Positions 29,416 to 40,010 of a DNA stretch of 64,000 nucleotides are shown piece after piece. The stretch lies in the NCBI RefSeq assembly GCF_000025565.1, contig NC_014121.1, positions 2,852,001 to 2,916,000 of the forward strand, given 5' to 3'. The position numbers were made by a program, and so were the translations under genes. This DNA is from Enterobacter cloacae subsp. cloacae ATCC 13047 (GTDB taxonomy: Bacteria; Pseudomonadota; Gammaproteobacteria; Enterobacterales; Enterobacteriaceae). Under the pieces are notes generated by a model that saw nothing but the letters and a program-made list of their open reading frames with translations, made no database searches and was not told where the DNA came from. Each line of letters starts with the position of its first letter. Positions within the stretch are counted from its first letter, which is position 1.

Positions 29416-29426
29416 GTTGCCTGAAA
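29405..29426. repeat. attL core (22-bp direct repeat with attR)
   Basis: The 22 bp from ATGGGTTTTTTG through TTGCCTGAAA are identical to 60885-60906. Here they complete the RybB terminator. They mark the left prophage junction. Confidence 0.92.
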
Positions 29427-29473
29427 ATAAAAAGCATTAAATTCAAATGCTTGTAGCAAAACGGTGATTGAGT

Positions 29474-29495
29474 TGGCGACAAAATGGCGACAGCG
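29474..29495. repeat. Probable integrase arm-type site, left (P' arm)
   Basis: Two TGGCGAC units 11 bp apart (TGGCGACAAAATGGCGAC). The 22-bp block matches 60771-60792 at 21 of 22 positions. Its position just inside attL fits an arm-type integrase-binding site. Confidence 0.5.
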
Positions 29496-29515
29496 ATAGT
29501 GCCCAATCATATTTG

Positions 29516-30634
29516 TTACAAATCTTGCTCGTCAGGTTCATATGCTAATTCCAGCTCCCCAAAATCCATCGACGTTGGACGCTCTATTACTTCCACATCT
29601 TCAACGGTCAAATCATCTATAGAACCTGACAAGTCTCCGGAGATTGTTATTAGTATTCTGGATGTATATGTTTCCTCGGCACGCTTGGTGATTGACCCCA
29701 TGTAGACATGATCCTTATCGAATGAATCGTAAACTGATAGGGAGAAATCACCATCTGCGTAAAGTGAAATTTCTGCAAATGCTTCTAAAACAACCCAGTT
29801 TTCATCCTTGTCAATGACAGTGAAGTGGTTATCTGTAAACTCAAAATCTTCAAATCCACCTGAGCATCCATCAGCCTCCCAGTACAAATATGAATCTGCC
29901 TCTTGTTCTGGTGCAAAACCGTCAAAGGTTGACTCAAGGTGTTCAGCAACATCATGCAAGAATTTACCGGCCTGTCCTTCAGCAAGTGCTTTTTGTAAGT
30001 TATCAATTAGTTCATAAGGTGCGGTTTCTTCATTGAAGTGTGCTAAAGCCTTTGATAAGTCAGGTTCATAATGCAAATTCTCAGCATCAGCACAAAATCT
30101 CTGCCAATCGTCATCTCTTGCTACGGCAAGAACATTTTCACCATTCTCTTCAGCCCAAGCTTGGACGGCCATTAATGTGATCGCATCAGGAAACTCATTT
30201 TTTTTCTTCCCTGTATCTGCGAAAGGAGCTTCAGAAGAGAAATATCGTTCAAGTAGTTCAGGTACCGAAACGTAATCCCCAGTAGTCAAAACCTCCGCAT
30301 CTGTTACGCCAACAAATCTGTCTAATCTACTCTTTCCTAATCCTTCAACTTCTCTGCCTTCAATCAATGTTCTTTTTGCGTCATTTAGTTCGCTTCCATC
30401 AAAAAAAAGATGATCGCCAGCCTCTTCGAAAGCTTTCTCAAGAGAGCCACGTGAAGTCCTGATTTTTCTTTCAAGATGATTTTTAACTTCGTTGTAAATT
30501 ACATCCGGTATCAAAAACGTTGTCGGGGTTCGGCTGAACTGGGAAAGCTTACCCAGTAGTCCTTTCTCAAGCTTTAATCCGTACTGATCGTAGATACTTG
30601 TGTCTAACAAAATTGCGGTGAATTTTTCAGTCAT
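29516..30634 (-). CDS. PIN-domain (DUF4935-like) ribonuclease-type protein, prophage cargo
   Basis: 372 residues. The N-terminal 180 residues form a PIN-like nuclease with the expected acidic residues: Asp11 (AILLDTS), Glu49 (YNEVKNHLE), Asp150 (FPDAITLMA) and the DDD at 174-176. The C-terminal half (about 190-372) is acidic, predicted mixed beta, of unknown role. There is no antitoxin partner beside it. It lies between attL and the end of the tail operon, is AT-richer than the structural genes, and is not a conserved phage structural or replication gene. It is therefore likely lysogenic-conversion cargo, possibly defence. The function is inferred only from the fold. Confidence 0.7.
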   Translation of the reverse strand: MTEKFTAILLDTSIYDQYGLKLEKGLLGKLSQFSRTPTTFLIPDVIYNEVKNHLERKIRTSRGSLEKAFEEAGDHLFFDGSELNDAKRTLIEGREVEGLGKSRLDRFVGVTDAEVLTTGDYVSVPELLERYFSSEAPFADTGKKKNEFPDAITLMAVQAWAEENGENVLAVARDDDWQRFCADAENLHYEPDLSKALAHFNEETAPYELIDNLQKALAEGQAGKFLHDVAEHLESTFDGFAPEQEADSYLYWEADGCSGGFEDFEFTDNHFTVIDKDENWVVLEAFAEISLYADGDFSLSVYDSFDKDHVYMGSITKRAEETYTSRILITISGDLSGSIDDLTVEDVEVIERPTSMDFGELELAYEPDEQDL

Positions 30635-30781
30635 ATCGAATGCCTTAATGTAAGCTCTGCCAAGTAATCATCGGAAGAAAATCCACAACTAAAAAGCGAC
30701 TACTAATGTGGCAAAAGTTTTCTTAAGTTCCAAGATTAAAATTAGATTTCGATGCAATTGTTAGTCGCTGGTTTTCATGAA

Positions 30782-30916
30782 ATGCATGCAGTTTTTTTTC
30801 AGTTTTCTATGTACCGCTCTGTTTTGTCTTGTACCGCCCCAGCTCTGGCTTCAGCTGCATCCCCACAGACCGAAGCGGAAGGCCAAAACGATCCTTTCGA
30901 CACACACAAAATTTAA
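30782..30916 (+). CDS. Possible 44-residue secreted or membrane-anchored peptide
   Basis: MHAVFFQFSMYRSVLSC begins a hydrophobic N-terminus; ALASAASPQ follows, resembling a signal-peptidase site, then an acidic tail ending FDTHKI. The composition looks coding, whereas the overlapping 70-codon frame from 30777 has an implausible basic tail. The ribosome site is weak. The product is unrecognised. Confidence 0.25.
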   Translation: MHAVFFQFSMYRSVLSCTAPALASAASPQTEAEGQNDPFDTHKI

Positions 30917-31034
30917 AATAACATTATTTTTCAATCGCTTATACCTTTACCAAAATCCTTTCCAGATCCATAAATGTGAAAAACACTGAAATTCTTTTCA
31001 ATCTTTTCAGTTTGGGATTTCCACAAAACCGCCA

Positions 31035-31250
31035 GTGGTGGCGCGGTCTGGCTGTCTGGTTTGTAGAAAAATAAAACTGAAAAATTTTTATGATCCAAAA
31101 ACCGCAGGCGGGTGCGGTGTAGTGCGATTTTGGTCTGCGAAAGATTTTTTTGGCCGTGCTGTGACGCGCCAGCGCCCCGCTGTGGGCACGATCTGTTTTA
31201 AGGGTGGCTCTGAGTGTATGAAAAGGCTGAATGCGCCAGAACGCCGCTGA
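31035..31250 (+). CDS. Possible small phage ORF of unknown function
   Basis: A 71-codon GTG frame (VARSGCLVCRKIKLKNFY...) rich in Cys, Arg and Gly. No domain was recognised and no good ribosome site seen. It may be a decayed or non-coding stretch. Confidence 0.2.
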   Translation: MVARSGCLVCRKIKLKNFYDPKTAGGCGVVRFWSAKDFFGRAVTRQRPAVGTICFKGGSECMKRLNAPERR

Positions 31251-31316
31251 CAGTGCGTAGCGATAGCCGCTTAAGAGGTAAGAAAAGAGATATCCCCGCC
31301 AGGGGATGAAGGGCAT

Positions 31317-31339
31317 AAAAAAACCCGCTTTCGCGGGTT
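31317..31339 (-). terminator. Terminator of the leftward late operon
   Basis: AACCCGC/GCGGGTT stem with loop GAAA on the minus strand followed by seven T, 16 nt after the hub gene stop at 31355. Confidence 0.85.
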
Positions 31340-31354
31340 ATGTTCTGGACAGGC

Positions 31355-33031
31355 TTACTTGCCAATCACCGGGGAGTATTTGCCGTTAAGCGTGTCCGCT
31401 TTTGTTCCGGTGTTCCGGATGGCTCCCGCGTTGGTCGGTACTCCCGTATTGCTGTGCGTGTGGCTTGCCGTTTGCTCTGCCAGCTCTTTTACCACGTCGA
31501 GCGTGTCGAGCATCAGCTGTGCCACGTTGATTGTGCCAGAGCCAATCCACACCACCGGGGCAATAATCTGCTGTTGCACGGCCGCCACGCTTTTACGTAT
31601 CTGGCCAATTTTCTCGATCAGGTCTTTACCCGTTGTGACTGTCTGGCTCCCGGCTATGTCCGTTTCATCATTGCCGCCAATACTCGCCACGCGATTATTC
31701 ACAGCCTGACTGTAATCCCCCGTGCATACCTGCTGAATGGCTCCGGCCATCAGCGTGGACGTACCCAGCACGGTAATTTTATCCGTGGCTTTAATCGTGG
31801 TTTCCCGGCTGACCAGCTCCCGCTGTTCTGTATCGGCCTTAACCACCCGCGCCATTGAGGTTTCACTGATCGTCTGGTCTGTCTGCCTCACCCAGTCCCC
31901 CGCTTGGGTGACGCGCTGCGACACTTCCGCGCGCTGCTGTTGCAGCTGTTCGCCAGGCTGGATATCCGGGAGGCTGGTTCCGTCCGGCACGGTCTGCCGC
32001 ACAAAAGGCTTATCCGGCCGTCCGCCAGTAAAAGCGATTTCGACGAGCGTCCCTTCAGGCGGAAACTGGAACATCCCCGAATCATTACCCGCCATAGGAA
32101 CCGGCAGCGGCACAGCTGAGTAAACAGGCGTCTCCTTATCCGGGTTGCCGTCCGCGTCTAACAGCTGCACGTCAACTGCATAGCGGGGACGGAACGGATC
32201 GGAGAAATTGCCGCTTTTCACTGCCTCAACGGGATTCATCACACGGCCAAACTTTGGCAAATGCAACCCGGATGCCAGCTCCGGATAATGGCTTTCAATC
32301 TGGCGCTGAACGGGCGTTTTTTGCAGTGGCTTGCCCGTGGCACGGTTGCGGGGTGTCCAGGTGACGGCCATCGTGTCATTTTGCATGTGGACTTTTGTCA
32401 CCCTTTCCCCGTTCAGCTCCACGCCGGGGCGCAGACTCTGCACCAGGGGAAGCGTCATTGAGTTCCCCCCGGCCGCACCCTGATTAAATTCATGCGGGAT
32501 CTCAATCGGGCGACCAGCAAACAGGGCTTTTTCCGCGCCGCCAACATATACCGCGCCGTCCGGCAGCTGATACCAGACATAATCTGTAATGCCGAAAGCC
32601 TTTCCCAGATTATCCAGCAACTGATAACCCGTACCGCTGTGGGTGAAATGTGGGATCGGACGGTCTGAATAATCAGCATCCGGCACGCTGAAGGTTAACC
32701 CGCTGTGCTCTGTCAGCCAGCTGGCCACATCGCGCAACGTGGGATGCTGAAACGAACATGGCCAGAGGCGTTCAAATACGCCAACCAGCTCCCGGACAAA
32801 GAGGCGCTGAAAGCCGTTTTCAGCAGGTTGCGAGCGTTCCACGTACCCGGTAAACCAGCGCAACACAAGATCGGTGTAACCCACATCGAGACGCACCAGC
32901 TTCCCCGTATAGTCCTGCGTTGTTCCGGCCGTAATAAACCCCCGGCCGCAGCTGTTCAGCTCCAGTACCAGGCTGGCATCAGCCAGGTGAATTTCATCCG
33001 TTGAAAGATATAAACGTTTAATCGGTTTCAT
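31355..33031 (-). CDS. Baseplate hub/spike protein (gpD-like hub fused to gpV-like spike; VgrG-like)
   Basis: 558 residues. The first half resembles the P2 gpD/VgrG hub (late control D family; two barrel-like domains). The middle (about 290-345, PVYSAVPLPVPMAG...FPPEGTLVEIAFTGG) resembles an OB-fold as in gpV/gp5. The last part is a repetitive stalk with SHTHSNTGVPTNAG near the end. In P2 hub and spike are separate proteins (D and V); here they appear as one chain, as in VgrG. It is the last gene of the leftward tail operon. Confidence 0.75.
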   Translation of the reverse strand: MKPIKRLYLSTDEIHLADASLVLELNSCGRGFITAGTTQDYTGKLVRLDVGYTDLVLRWFTGYVERSQPAENGFQRLFVRELVGVFERLWPCSFQHPTLRDVASWLTEHSGLTFSVPDADYSDRPIPHFTHSGTGYQLLDNLGKAFGITDYVWYQLPDGAVYVGGAEKALFAGRPIEIPHEFNQGAAGGNSMTLPLVQSLRPGVELNGERVTKVHMQNDTMAVTWTPRNRATGKPLQKTPVQRQIESHYPELASGLHLPKFGRVMNPVEAVKSGNFSDPFRPRYAVDVQLLDADGNPDKETPVYSAVPLPVPMAGNDSGMFQFPPEGTLVEIAFTGGRPDKPFVRQTVPDGTSLPDIQPGEQLQQQRAEVSQRVTQAGDWVRQTDQTISETSMARVVKADTEQRELVSRETTIKATDKITVLGTSTLMAGAIQQVCTGDYSQAVNNRVASIGGNDETDIAGSQTVTTGKDLIEKIGQIRKSVAAVQQQIIAPVVWIGSGTINVAQLMLDTLDVVKELAEQTASHTHSNTGVPTNAGAIRNTGTKADTLNGKYSPVIGK

Positions 33032-33033
33032 GA

Positions 33034-33582
33034 TTATGCCAGTGCGTCATTTACGGGCTTGAGCACGGTGCTTTCAAACCACGTCAGTTTTTCTTCATCC
33101 TCGCCAGCGGCCTGGCCACCGTTCTGGCCACCACCACTTCCCGCCGTTTGCTTCACGGACTTGGTTTTGCCGCTTGCCCTGGCCTCGCGTTTTTCATGCA
33201 CGCTGATATGTTCGGTCAGTGTGAACGTAACCAGCCAGGACATGCGCCCGTCCTGCGGCGGCGCGTCCAGGGTTCCGGTAAAAATCGCCTCACGGAAATT
33301 CACCGCCCGCGCCGCCTCATGCGCAACGCGGTATTTCTGGCGCTGGCCGCTGGTATCAGTCGCGCTGGCCAGCTCAAAGATACGGCGCAGGATCTCCGGA
33401 TTTTTATACGGAATTTCGCCGGACACGCGCAGCTCCTTGCCTTTGATGCCCTGCTCGGATTTCGTGGTTGCGCTCGTCTGGCCGGACTGGTCTTTGTCCT
33501 GAAATTGCTGCGATACGGTCACACGCATGTTCTTCAGCAGAATGGCTTCACCGTTAAGCGCCAGCGTCGGGTTCGAGGTCAT
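33034..33582 (-). CDS. Phage tail protein, position of HP1 orf34
   Basis: 182 residues with no named domain recognised. The first 125 residues look globular ([21 protein letters not shown]...); the end has a Gly/Gln-rich linker before a Trp-containing tail. It lies 2 bp before the hub gene and overlaps the upstream gene by 29 bp. By position it is a baseplate- or hub-associated protein. Confidence 0.6.
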   Translation of the reverse strand: MTSNPTLALNGEAILLKNMRVTVSQQFQDKDQSGQTSATTKSEQGIKGKELRVSGEIPYKNPEILRRIFELASATDTSGQRQKYRVAHEAARAVNFREAIFTGTLDAPPQDGRMSWLVTFTLTEHISVHEKREARASGKTKSVKQTAGSGGGQNGGQAAGEDEEKLTWFESTVLKPVNDALA

Positions 33583-34279
33583 GTATCATTCCTTTTATGC
33601 CGTCGAGATTGTCGCCAACCAACATCATGGCGGCGGTGTACACAGAGGACTGAAGCGGAATCCCTTTTACCAGCTCCAGAAGCGTTGACGGCAGATCGCC
33701 GCTGGCGGTAAACACCCATGCCCTGGCGCTTTTTCCCTGCAAATCTGTTAATCCGCTGGCAATGCCAGTAATCAGGCTTTCGCGCTGCTGTTTAAAATCC
33801 CCCATCAGCTTTTTTACACCCGTCAAATTAGCGACGGCTGCGGCTTCCTGCTGGGCTTTCTTCACCGCTGCGGCCGCCAGGGCAGTGCGGCTCGTGGGCA
33901 CGGAAAGCGGGATCGGCGCTGGCAAACTCTGACTGTATTTCGCGGGTATTTGCATCTTCTCCGCAGCCAGCTGCGCGGCGGACTGCGCCAGCCTCCGCAC
34001 TTGGGTAAATACCGGGCTGGGGAATACATCCACAAGTTTATTCAGGCTGATCATAAAGTTGTCATGCGTCTGGCCTGAAACCATCATGATCACAATATCC
34101 GCCGCCCCACCTGTTCCGGCCAGTTTGTCAGCCAGGTAATTAATCGCGTTTACCGGGCTGAGATAGGCGCCGTTTTCCGTTTGTTGCCCTACCCCATACA
34201 GCCAGGGATGTACCGGGATAACGGAACAATTCAGCGCGGCCACTGAATCACTGAAGGCTATACGTGCTTCACGCCACAT
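33554..34279 (-). CDS. Phage tail-associated protein, position of HP1 orf33
   Basis: 241 residues from the ATG at 34279 ([13 protein letters not shown]), which overlaps the upstream tail-fibre assembly gene by 11 bp; a longer frame to 34327 is less likely. No domain was recognised. The middle is Ala-rich and helical ([21 protein letters not shown]). The position between the fibre assembly and hub genes suggests a tail or baseplate role. Confidence 0.6.
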   Translation of the reverse strand: MWREARIAFSDSVAALNCSVIPVHPWLYGVGQQTENGAYLSPVNAINYLADKLAGTGGAADIVIMMVSGQTHDNFMISLNKLVDVFPSPVFTQVRRLAQSAAQLAAEKMQIPAKYSQSLPAPIPLSVPTSRTALAAAAVKKAQQEAAAVANLTGVKKLMGDFKQQRESLITGIASGLTDLQGKSARAWVFTASGDLPSTLLELVKGIPLQSSVYTAAMMLVGDNLDGIKGMIHDLEPDAGA

Positions 34280-34700
34280 TGCCAGGCACCTCTGGCCAGT
34301 CAATATCCGGCGCTTTGCTGGTATCAACGCGGTTAATCAACACGCGATATTTTTTCCAGGCCAGCAGGAGGGCATTTTCTTCAGCTGTGGCAATGTCAAG
34401 ATCCACAGCATCCTGAAGAGGGGCAATGGCATCACTTGCCGCCTGTAATAGCCCTGACTTTCTGGATTCTGCCTCCTGAACAGGTTTCTCTTTTTCTGGC
34501 AGCTCAGGGTCAGCAAGTACGGGTTGTCCATACTCGTTGACGCTAATTATTTTCCCCGCAGATTGTCCCTCAATAAGCTTTTGGTACCAAAGATCAGATA
34601 CCAACATTGCATCATCAGGCCACGAATCAGCCGCTTCATAATCTGCTTTCATCACATCATCATAAAAGCCCATAGTTGAGGGGCTAAATAAAATCGACAT
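34269..34700 (-). CDS. Tail fibre assembly protein (gpG/Tfa-like)
   Basis: 143 residues, beginning [15 protein letters not shown] and ending with the Tfa-like [28 protein letters not shown], a hallmark of phage tail-fibre assembly chaperones. The ATG is one base after the original stop of the tail-fibre gene. It helps fold or trimerise the fibre tip. Its client is now truncated by an IS. Confidence 0.85.
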   Translation of the reverse strand: MSILFSPSTMGFYDDVMKADYEAADSWPDDAMLVSDLWYQKLIEGQSAGKIISVNEYGQPVLADPELPEKEKPVQEAESRKSGLLQAASDAIAPLQDAVDLDIATAEENALLLAWKKYRVLINRVDTSKAPDIDWPEVPGNVA

Positions 34701-34701
34701 A

Positions 34702-35007
34702 TCAGTAACCTATTGCAATCCAGTTGAGAGAAACGGAACTTTGCTCCGAATACATTGTGAATCCGGTTGTGTTTCGCGCCCCAAGCGACACTTTAACAAT
34801 CCCTGTTCCGGTATCATTTCCCGTCACAGAAAGACAGGCGTTAGGAAATGCAATAGGGAACGTTATACGGCCACCATTTGTATAACCGCCGCTACCGAAC
34901 TGGATAATTATTCCTGTGCTGGAATCCTTATGCCATCCATTGGAGTTTTTACTTGCTGTATTTTTCAGGTTAAAACGGCCATCACTTTCAGCCTTGGTAT
35001 AGGCCTG
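34702..35007 (-). pseudogene. C-terminal remnant of the tail fibre gene
   Basis: After removing the IS and one 3-bp repeat, the frame continues from ...TPAGQ into AYTKAESDGRFNL and runs to TGA at 34702-34704, giving 100 more residues ending [11 protein letters not shown]. This is a typical fibre-tip domain (gp53-like C-terminus). It is cut off from the rest of the fibre and has no start codon of its own. Confidence 0.85.
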
Positions 35008-35079
35008 TGAAGTGGTTTACTGAATTTGGCCACCTGAACAGAGGTGATATGCTCACCTCAGAACAACACAGGTGTCATA

Positions 35080-36248
<1,169 letters not shown>

Positions 36249-36253
36249 CCACT

Positions 36254-38236
36254 TCACTGTCCTGCCGGGGTGTAGTTACCTTTAGGCTGGAATCTGCCAT
36301 CCGCAACTGCTTGCGTATAGTAACGATTGTCAAAGTTCCCATAGTTGCCCGGAATGATTTGTTCTTTCATTTCCAGACGACCAATACGGACATTCACATA
36401 CCCCATCACACCAAGCTCACCGCTGCTCGGGTAATTACTGTAGAAGCCGATGCCATACCAGCTTTTCAGCAATAAGTTTGCGCCGCTGAACGAAGCCGCA
36501 TCAGTACCGTAGTCAATCCCGGCAAGGTATTCCGAATTCTGAAGCCGTAATCCTCGTCTGAACTGGACCTGCCCCTGAAAAACACCGCCCTGCGATGCAG
36601 ATACGGCGTCAACATCTGTTGCTGTGGGTTTGTACAGCTCAGTGTAATACTGCGTCCATGAAGCTGTTTTGTTCGTCGTATTTACCAGACCGAGATAAAT
36701 TTGCGAGGTGCTGCGCAGAGTAACCCAGTACTGGCCGGTATAGATATTGTCAGCTTCAACTGAGAATCGGGTATTGCCAGAATTAGCAGGCATCCCCTGT
36801 GTAGCGTTCGCTCCTGCACCGACACCCAGAGCTGAGTATTTAGCAGTGCAAGTGATGTCAAATATTGAATTCAGTAGAGCCAATCCGTTATCGGTTCCCT
36901 GACCGTAATCACCATTCTTTAACACCCTGCCTGCTGTTGTGTCGTAGGTGGAGGTCGTGACATCCCTCGTCGCTGCTGTTTTAAGCTCCAGTGCAGAACG
37001 GGCTTTCGCTTTATCAGGGATATCCGAAAGATTACTTGTCTTGAGTAACCGTGTGTCAGCATTATCGTCAGCCAGTTTAGCCGCTTTGTTTGCTGTATCA
37101 GCAAGGTCATATGCTGTTTTGACGGCTTTTGGCGTCGCTGCGAGCAGCTCCGATACACTGTCGGTAGCACTGCTTAGCCTGACAATACCTTTTTGCGCCG
37201 TGGTGGCGTCCTGAGCGGTATATTTACCCTTAGCCAGATCGTAGGCCGCCTTAACGGCCTTAGGCGTGGCCGCAAGCGTCTCTGAGATGCTGTCCAGGGC
37301 GCTGCTGAGTTGCGTAAAGCCTTTGGCCGCCGTCGTTGCATCCGGATGATTGCGTGACTGCTCATGTTTTTTCAGCGCATCACTGGCGGCCTGTTCGTTA
37401 AGTGTCCCCTTAGGGCGCAGATCGGTAATATTGCCGTTTGCATCGATACTGGCCACTGCAAACACATAGTGCTGCACGCCGTTTTGAACGTAATCGGCAA
37501 GGTTAGCCGCCACCGTAATTTTGCTGGTGACACCCCAGGCACTTGTCAGCGTTCCTGTCCATGACACATCCAGCCAGACCTTTACGGGCTTGGTAGTTAC
37601 CGTAATGTTCTGGTTCGCGGCCAGCTGCGCGCGCAAGCCGCGAACATAACCCGCCCCGGCCGTCACAAGATATTGCGAGCCACTTTTTGCAACAAGGTAG
37701 CCATTCCCCAGGAAAGCCGCAGTACCGTAGAGGTCAATATTCTCCAGGCGCTGACGTTCATCCATCGCGGCCATACGGGCAGTGAAGTCAATCTGCCAGG
37801 TTTCCGCTGGCGTGTTGATCCCGGTTTCTGCCTGTGCCCCGTTGTACTCCATCAAAAACGAACGGGTTAGCACATTGCCCTGCTGGCCATCTTTCGTTTT
37901 CAGCTTCTGCTGTAGCGGCGCATGTACAATCATGGCCAGCGTGTTGCTCGCCTTGTTAATCAGCCCGATCCAGTTAAACGAAAAATCACCCACTTCCGCG
38001 CCCAGAACAGTGGAATGAACCACGGCATTTTCATTGACCACGCCTTTACGGCTTACGGCCTGGCGATGAACAATTTGTGCGGCAGGAGGCAACGCCTCGT
38101 TGCGGTCAATTGGCTTACTGGTATCCAGCCCCGGCACGTTGGCAAAAACAAATTCATCCAGCAAAACCGGCTCACCCGTTACCGCCTGGCTGGCTTTCCA
38201 CTGCTCAAAAGCGAGTGTGATAGCTGTTTGTGACAT
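36254..38236 (-). pseudogene. Tail fibre protein, N-terminal 660 residues (gene cut by IS3-family element)
   Basis: The N-terminal about 150 residues match the DUF3751/P2 gpH-type attachment domain (MSQTAITLAFEQWKA...). Two tail-fibre repeats follow near 310-390 (TAAKGFTQLSSALDSISE and TTAQKGIVRLSSATDSVSE, each followed by TPKAVK.AYDLA). The stop TGA at 36254-36256 belongs to the IS end. The intact protein would be 760 residues, so the distal 100 residues are missing. The fibre can probably still attach to the baseplate but lacks its receptor-binding tip. Confidence 0.88.
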
Positions 38237-38245
38237 AATTTCTCC

Positions 38246-38833
38246 CTATAAACTCGCGCTAAACGTTGCGCCGCTGGCTTCCGTGCTGTTCAGACGTGCC
38301 GGATAAACCACATATTCCCCCTGATCCCATCCCGCCCGGATGGCCAGGCTTTCAGACGTGATCACTTCAAACTGATAACGGCGGCAGGTTCGCCCGTACT
38401 GCCGGATTATCTGAATCATCAGCTGCGTGTTGTCCGCAACCTGGCTGTCCGTGACGCGCACCATGATCACGTCCCAGTCAATGTTCGGCTGGCGTTCTAC
38501 CAGCTCCACGTAACCAATCCCCAGCCGTGAAAAGATGTTGATGAACCCCTCAACAGAACCCGCATCACGCGCATTAATGAAGGCATACGCCACGCGCTTG
38601 CGGTACAGGCTCAGCGGTTCGCCACTGAAACGGCTTATGTCACGGTCATACGCGATTAAATTGAGTACCGGTTCTATGCAGGTCAGCGGATCAAACTGCC
38701 GTAATGGCCACGTGATCCAGCTGTACACCTCAGCCCAGTACGTCCGCGCCGTGCGCAACAAAGCCAGTGGCTCGCCTTTATTCATCCAGGACGGCAGCGA
38801 CATGCTGGCCAGTTTTTTGAGCAAATCAGTCAT
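38246..38833 (-). CDS. Baseplate/tail protein, gpI-like
   Basis: 195 residues, following the gpJ-like gene with an 8-bp overlap and preceding the fibre gene, as gpI does in P2. It has the tail-protein-I-like stretch EPVLNLIAYDRDISRFSGEPLSLYRKRVAYAF. It forms part of the baseplate periphery that carries the fibres. Confidence 0.78.
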   Translation of the reverse strand: MTDLLKKLASMSLPSWMNKGEPLALLRTARTYWAEVYSWITWPLRQFDPLTCIEPVLNLIAYDRDISRFSGEPLSLYRKRVAYAFINARDAGSVEGFINIFSRLGIGYVELVERQPNIDWDVIMVRVTDSQVADNTQLMIQIIRQYGRTCRRYQFEVITSESLAIRAGWDQGEYVVYPARLNSTEASGATFSASL

Positions 38834-40010
38834 CTTTCAGGCTCACCGTTAAGGAGTTAAGGCGCGGCACGCTCAGATCGCTGGTGATATCCTTCAGCGA
38901 AAACTCTATGGAATCCGAATCCGGGAAGGTTTTATGCACCTCGCGCCCCAGCTGCGAAAACGAAAAGCGGGAATATGGCCATGTTTTTTTCACGTCATAA
39001 TCCGTGTTTTCCCTGAAGGCGCAGCGGATCAGGTTTTCAATCCCTTTCTTCAGCGTGTCCTGCTGTTCCGCTTCAAGGTTGTTCAGGTTCCTGACGTATA
39101 CCGTCACGCTCAGATCGTGGCGGGTTTCCGGCATGGCAAAACACTGCATATCGTCCCCGTGGCCGTGGTGCCCTTGCCTATTGATGTAGTCATTAACTGC
39201 TTCAATAAACGGCTCAGACGTGACCCCGCTATCCAGCAACAGATAGGCGTTCGCTGTACCCGGACCACGGGGCGCATCATGCAGAAAGAAAATCCGGTCA
39301 ATACTCAGTCCGGCCACGCTCGCAATCATCGAACGGTAAACCGCGTCCGTGTGGTAGTTCCCCACCAGGTTGAATTGGTTCCGGCAGCGCTCGCGCAGCT
39401 CGTCATCGCTTTCTTCATCCGCGCCCGGCACGGTCAGCCAGTCCTCCTCACTGGCCACATGGCTGATACCGTCCACGGCCACGGGCAAAATGCGGTAATA
39501 GCCCGGCGCAAGGTTGTACGCCCCGCCCGTTCCGGTGGCTTTAACGGCAAGTAAAGCGCTTGCCGTTCCGGACGGGATCACCACATCGGCCACAGTGGCC
39601 ATGGCGTAAACTTTGCCGTTAATCCTTTCGGTCTGGACTACCGTTCCCGCGGTCACGGTGACGGCCTGTTTTGAATCTTCCTTGTAAAAGCGGATCACAC
39701 CTTCCGCAGCGCTGGCAGGTTTAGCCGTGACGTTCACCGCCCAGGCCAGCAGACGCAGCATCTGCCCACCCGCCGTGGCCACAAACATATTGGTCATGAC
39801 CACCGAAACCAGCGCATCCTTCAGCCACATCACTGGCGCGGTCACAATGGCGGTAATGAGCCGCCAGAACGGGGACATACGCGACGTGTTAGTGATTAGC
39901 CCTTCCTGCGCAGCGATGGCGTTGAAACGAGCGCGCACCGCCTCTTCCGTTACGGGCATCCCACTGGACTTCACCACCTCTTCAAAATCAACCTGCGGCT
40001 TTTCCGTCAT
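38826..40010 (-). CDS. Baseplate wedge protein, gpJ-like
   Basis: 394 residues of the Baseplate_J family. The centre has the typical VTVTAGTVVQTERINGKVYAM and GADEESDDELRERCRNQFN segments. It builds the baseplate wedge together with the gpW/gp25-like protein upstream (4-bp overlap) and gpI downstream. Confidence 0.87.
   Translation of the reverse strand: MTEKPQVDFEEVVKSSGMPVTEEAVRARFNAIAAQEGLITNTSRMSPFWRLITAIVTAPVMWLKDALVSVVMTNMFVATAGGQMLRLLAWAVNVTAKPASAAEGVIRFYKEDSKQAVTVTAGTVVQTERINGKVYAMATVADVVIPSGTASALLAVKATGTGGAYNLAPGYYRILPVAVDGISHVASEEDWLTVPGADEESDDELRERCRNQFNLVGNYHTDAVYRSMIASVAGLSIDRIFFLHDAPRGPGTANAYLLLDSGVTSEPFIEAVNDYINRQGHHGHGDDMQCFAMPETRHDLSVTVYVRNLNNLEAEQQDTLKKGIENLIRCAFRENTDYDVKKTWPYSRFSFSQLGREVHKTFPDSDSIEFSLKDITSDLSVPRLNSLTVSLKDD

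Larger units (their letters stand above)
30635..31354. other. 720-bp stretch without a firm gene; likely location of cos
   Basis: No convincing long gene. It contains a 44-codon frame at 30782 and a 71-codon GTG frame at 31035 on the plus strand, both weak. A short hairpin (ATCCCC/GGGGAT, 31292-31307) and the late-operon terminator lie at its right end. In HP1-like genomes cos lies between the tail-gene end and attP, so this is the expected place, but no cos sequence was recognised. Confidence 0.35.

Noticed and set aside
29262..29515. tRNA or tmRNA gene as the phage attachment site
   Set aside because: No cloverleaf or CCA end; the sequence is clearly RybB with its terminator.
30777..30989. 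70-codon plus-strand frame starting at 30777
   Set aside because: Only its N-terminus looks plausible; the overlapping 44-codon frame from 30782 gives a more protein-like sequence.
30939..31316. 125-codon minus-strand frame in the gene-free prophage region
   Set aside because: No ribosome site or domain, aromatic/basic composition unlike its neighbours, and it runs into the late-operon terminator.
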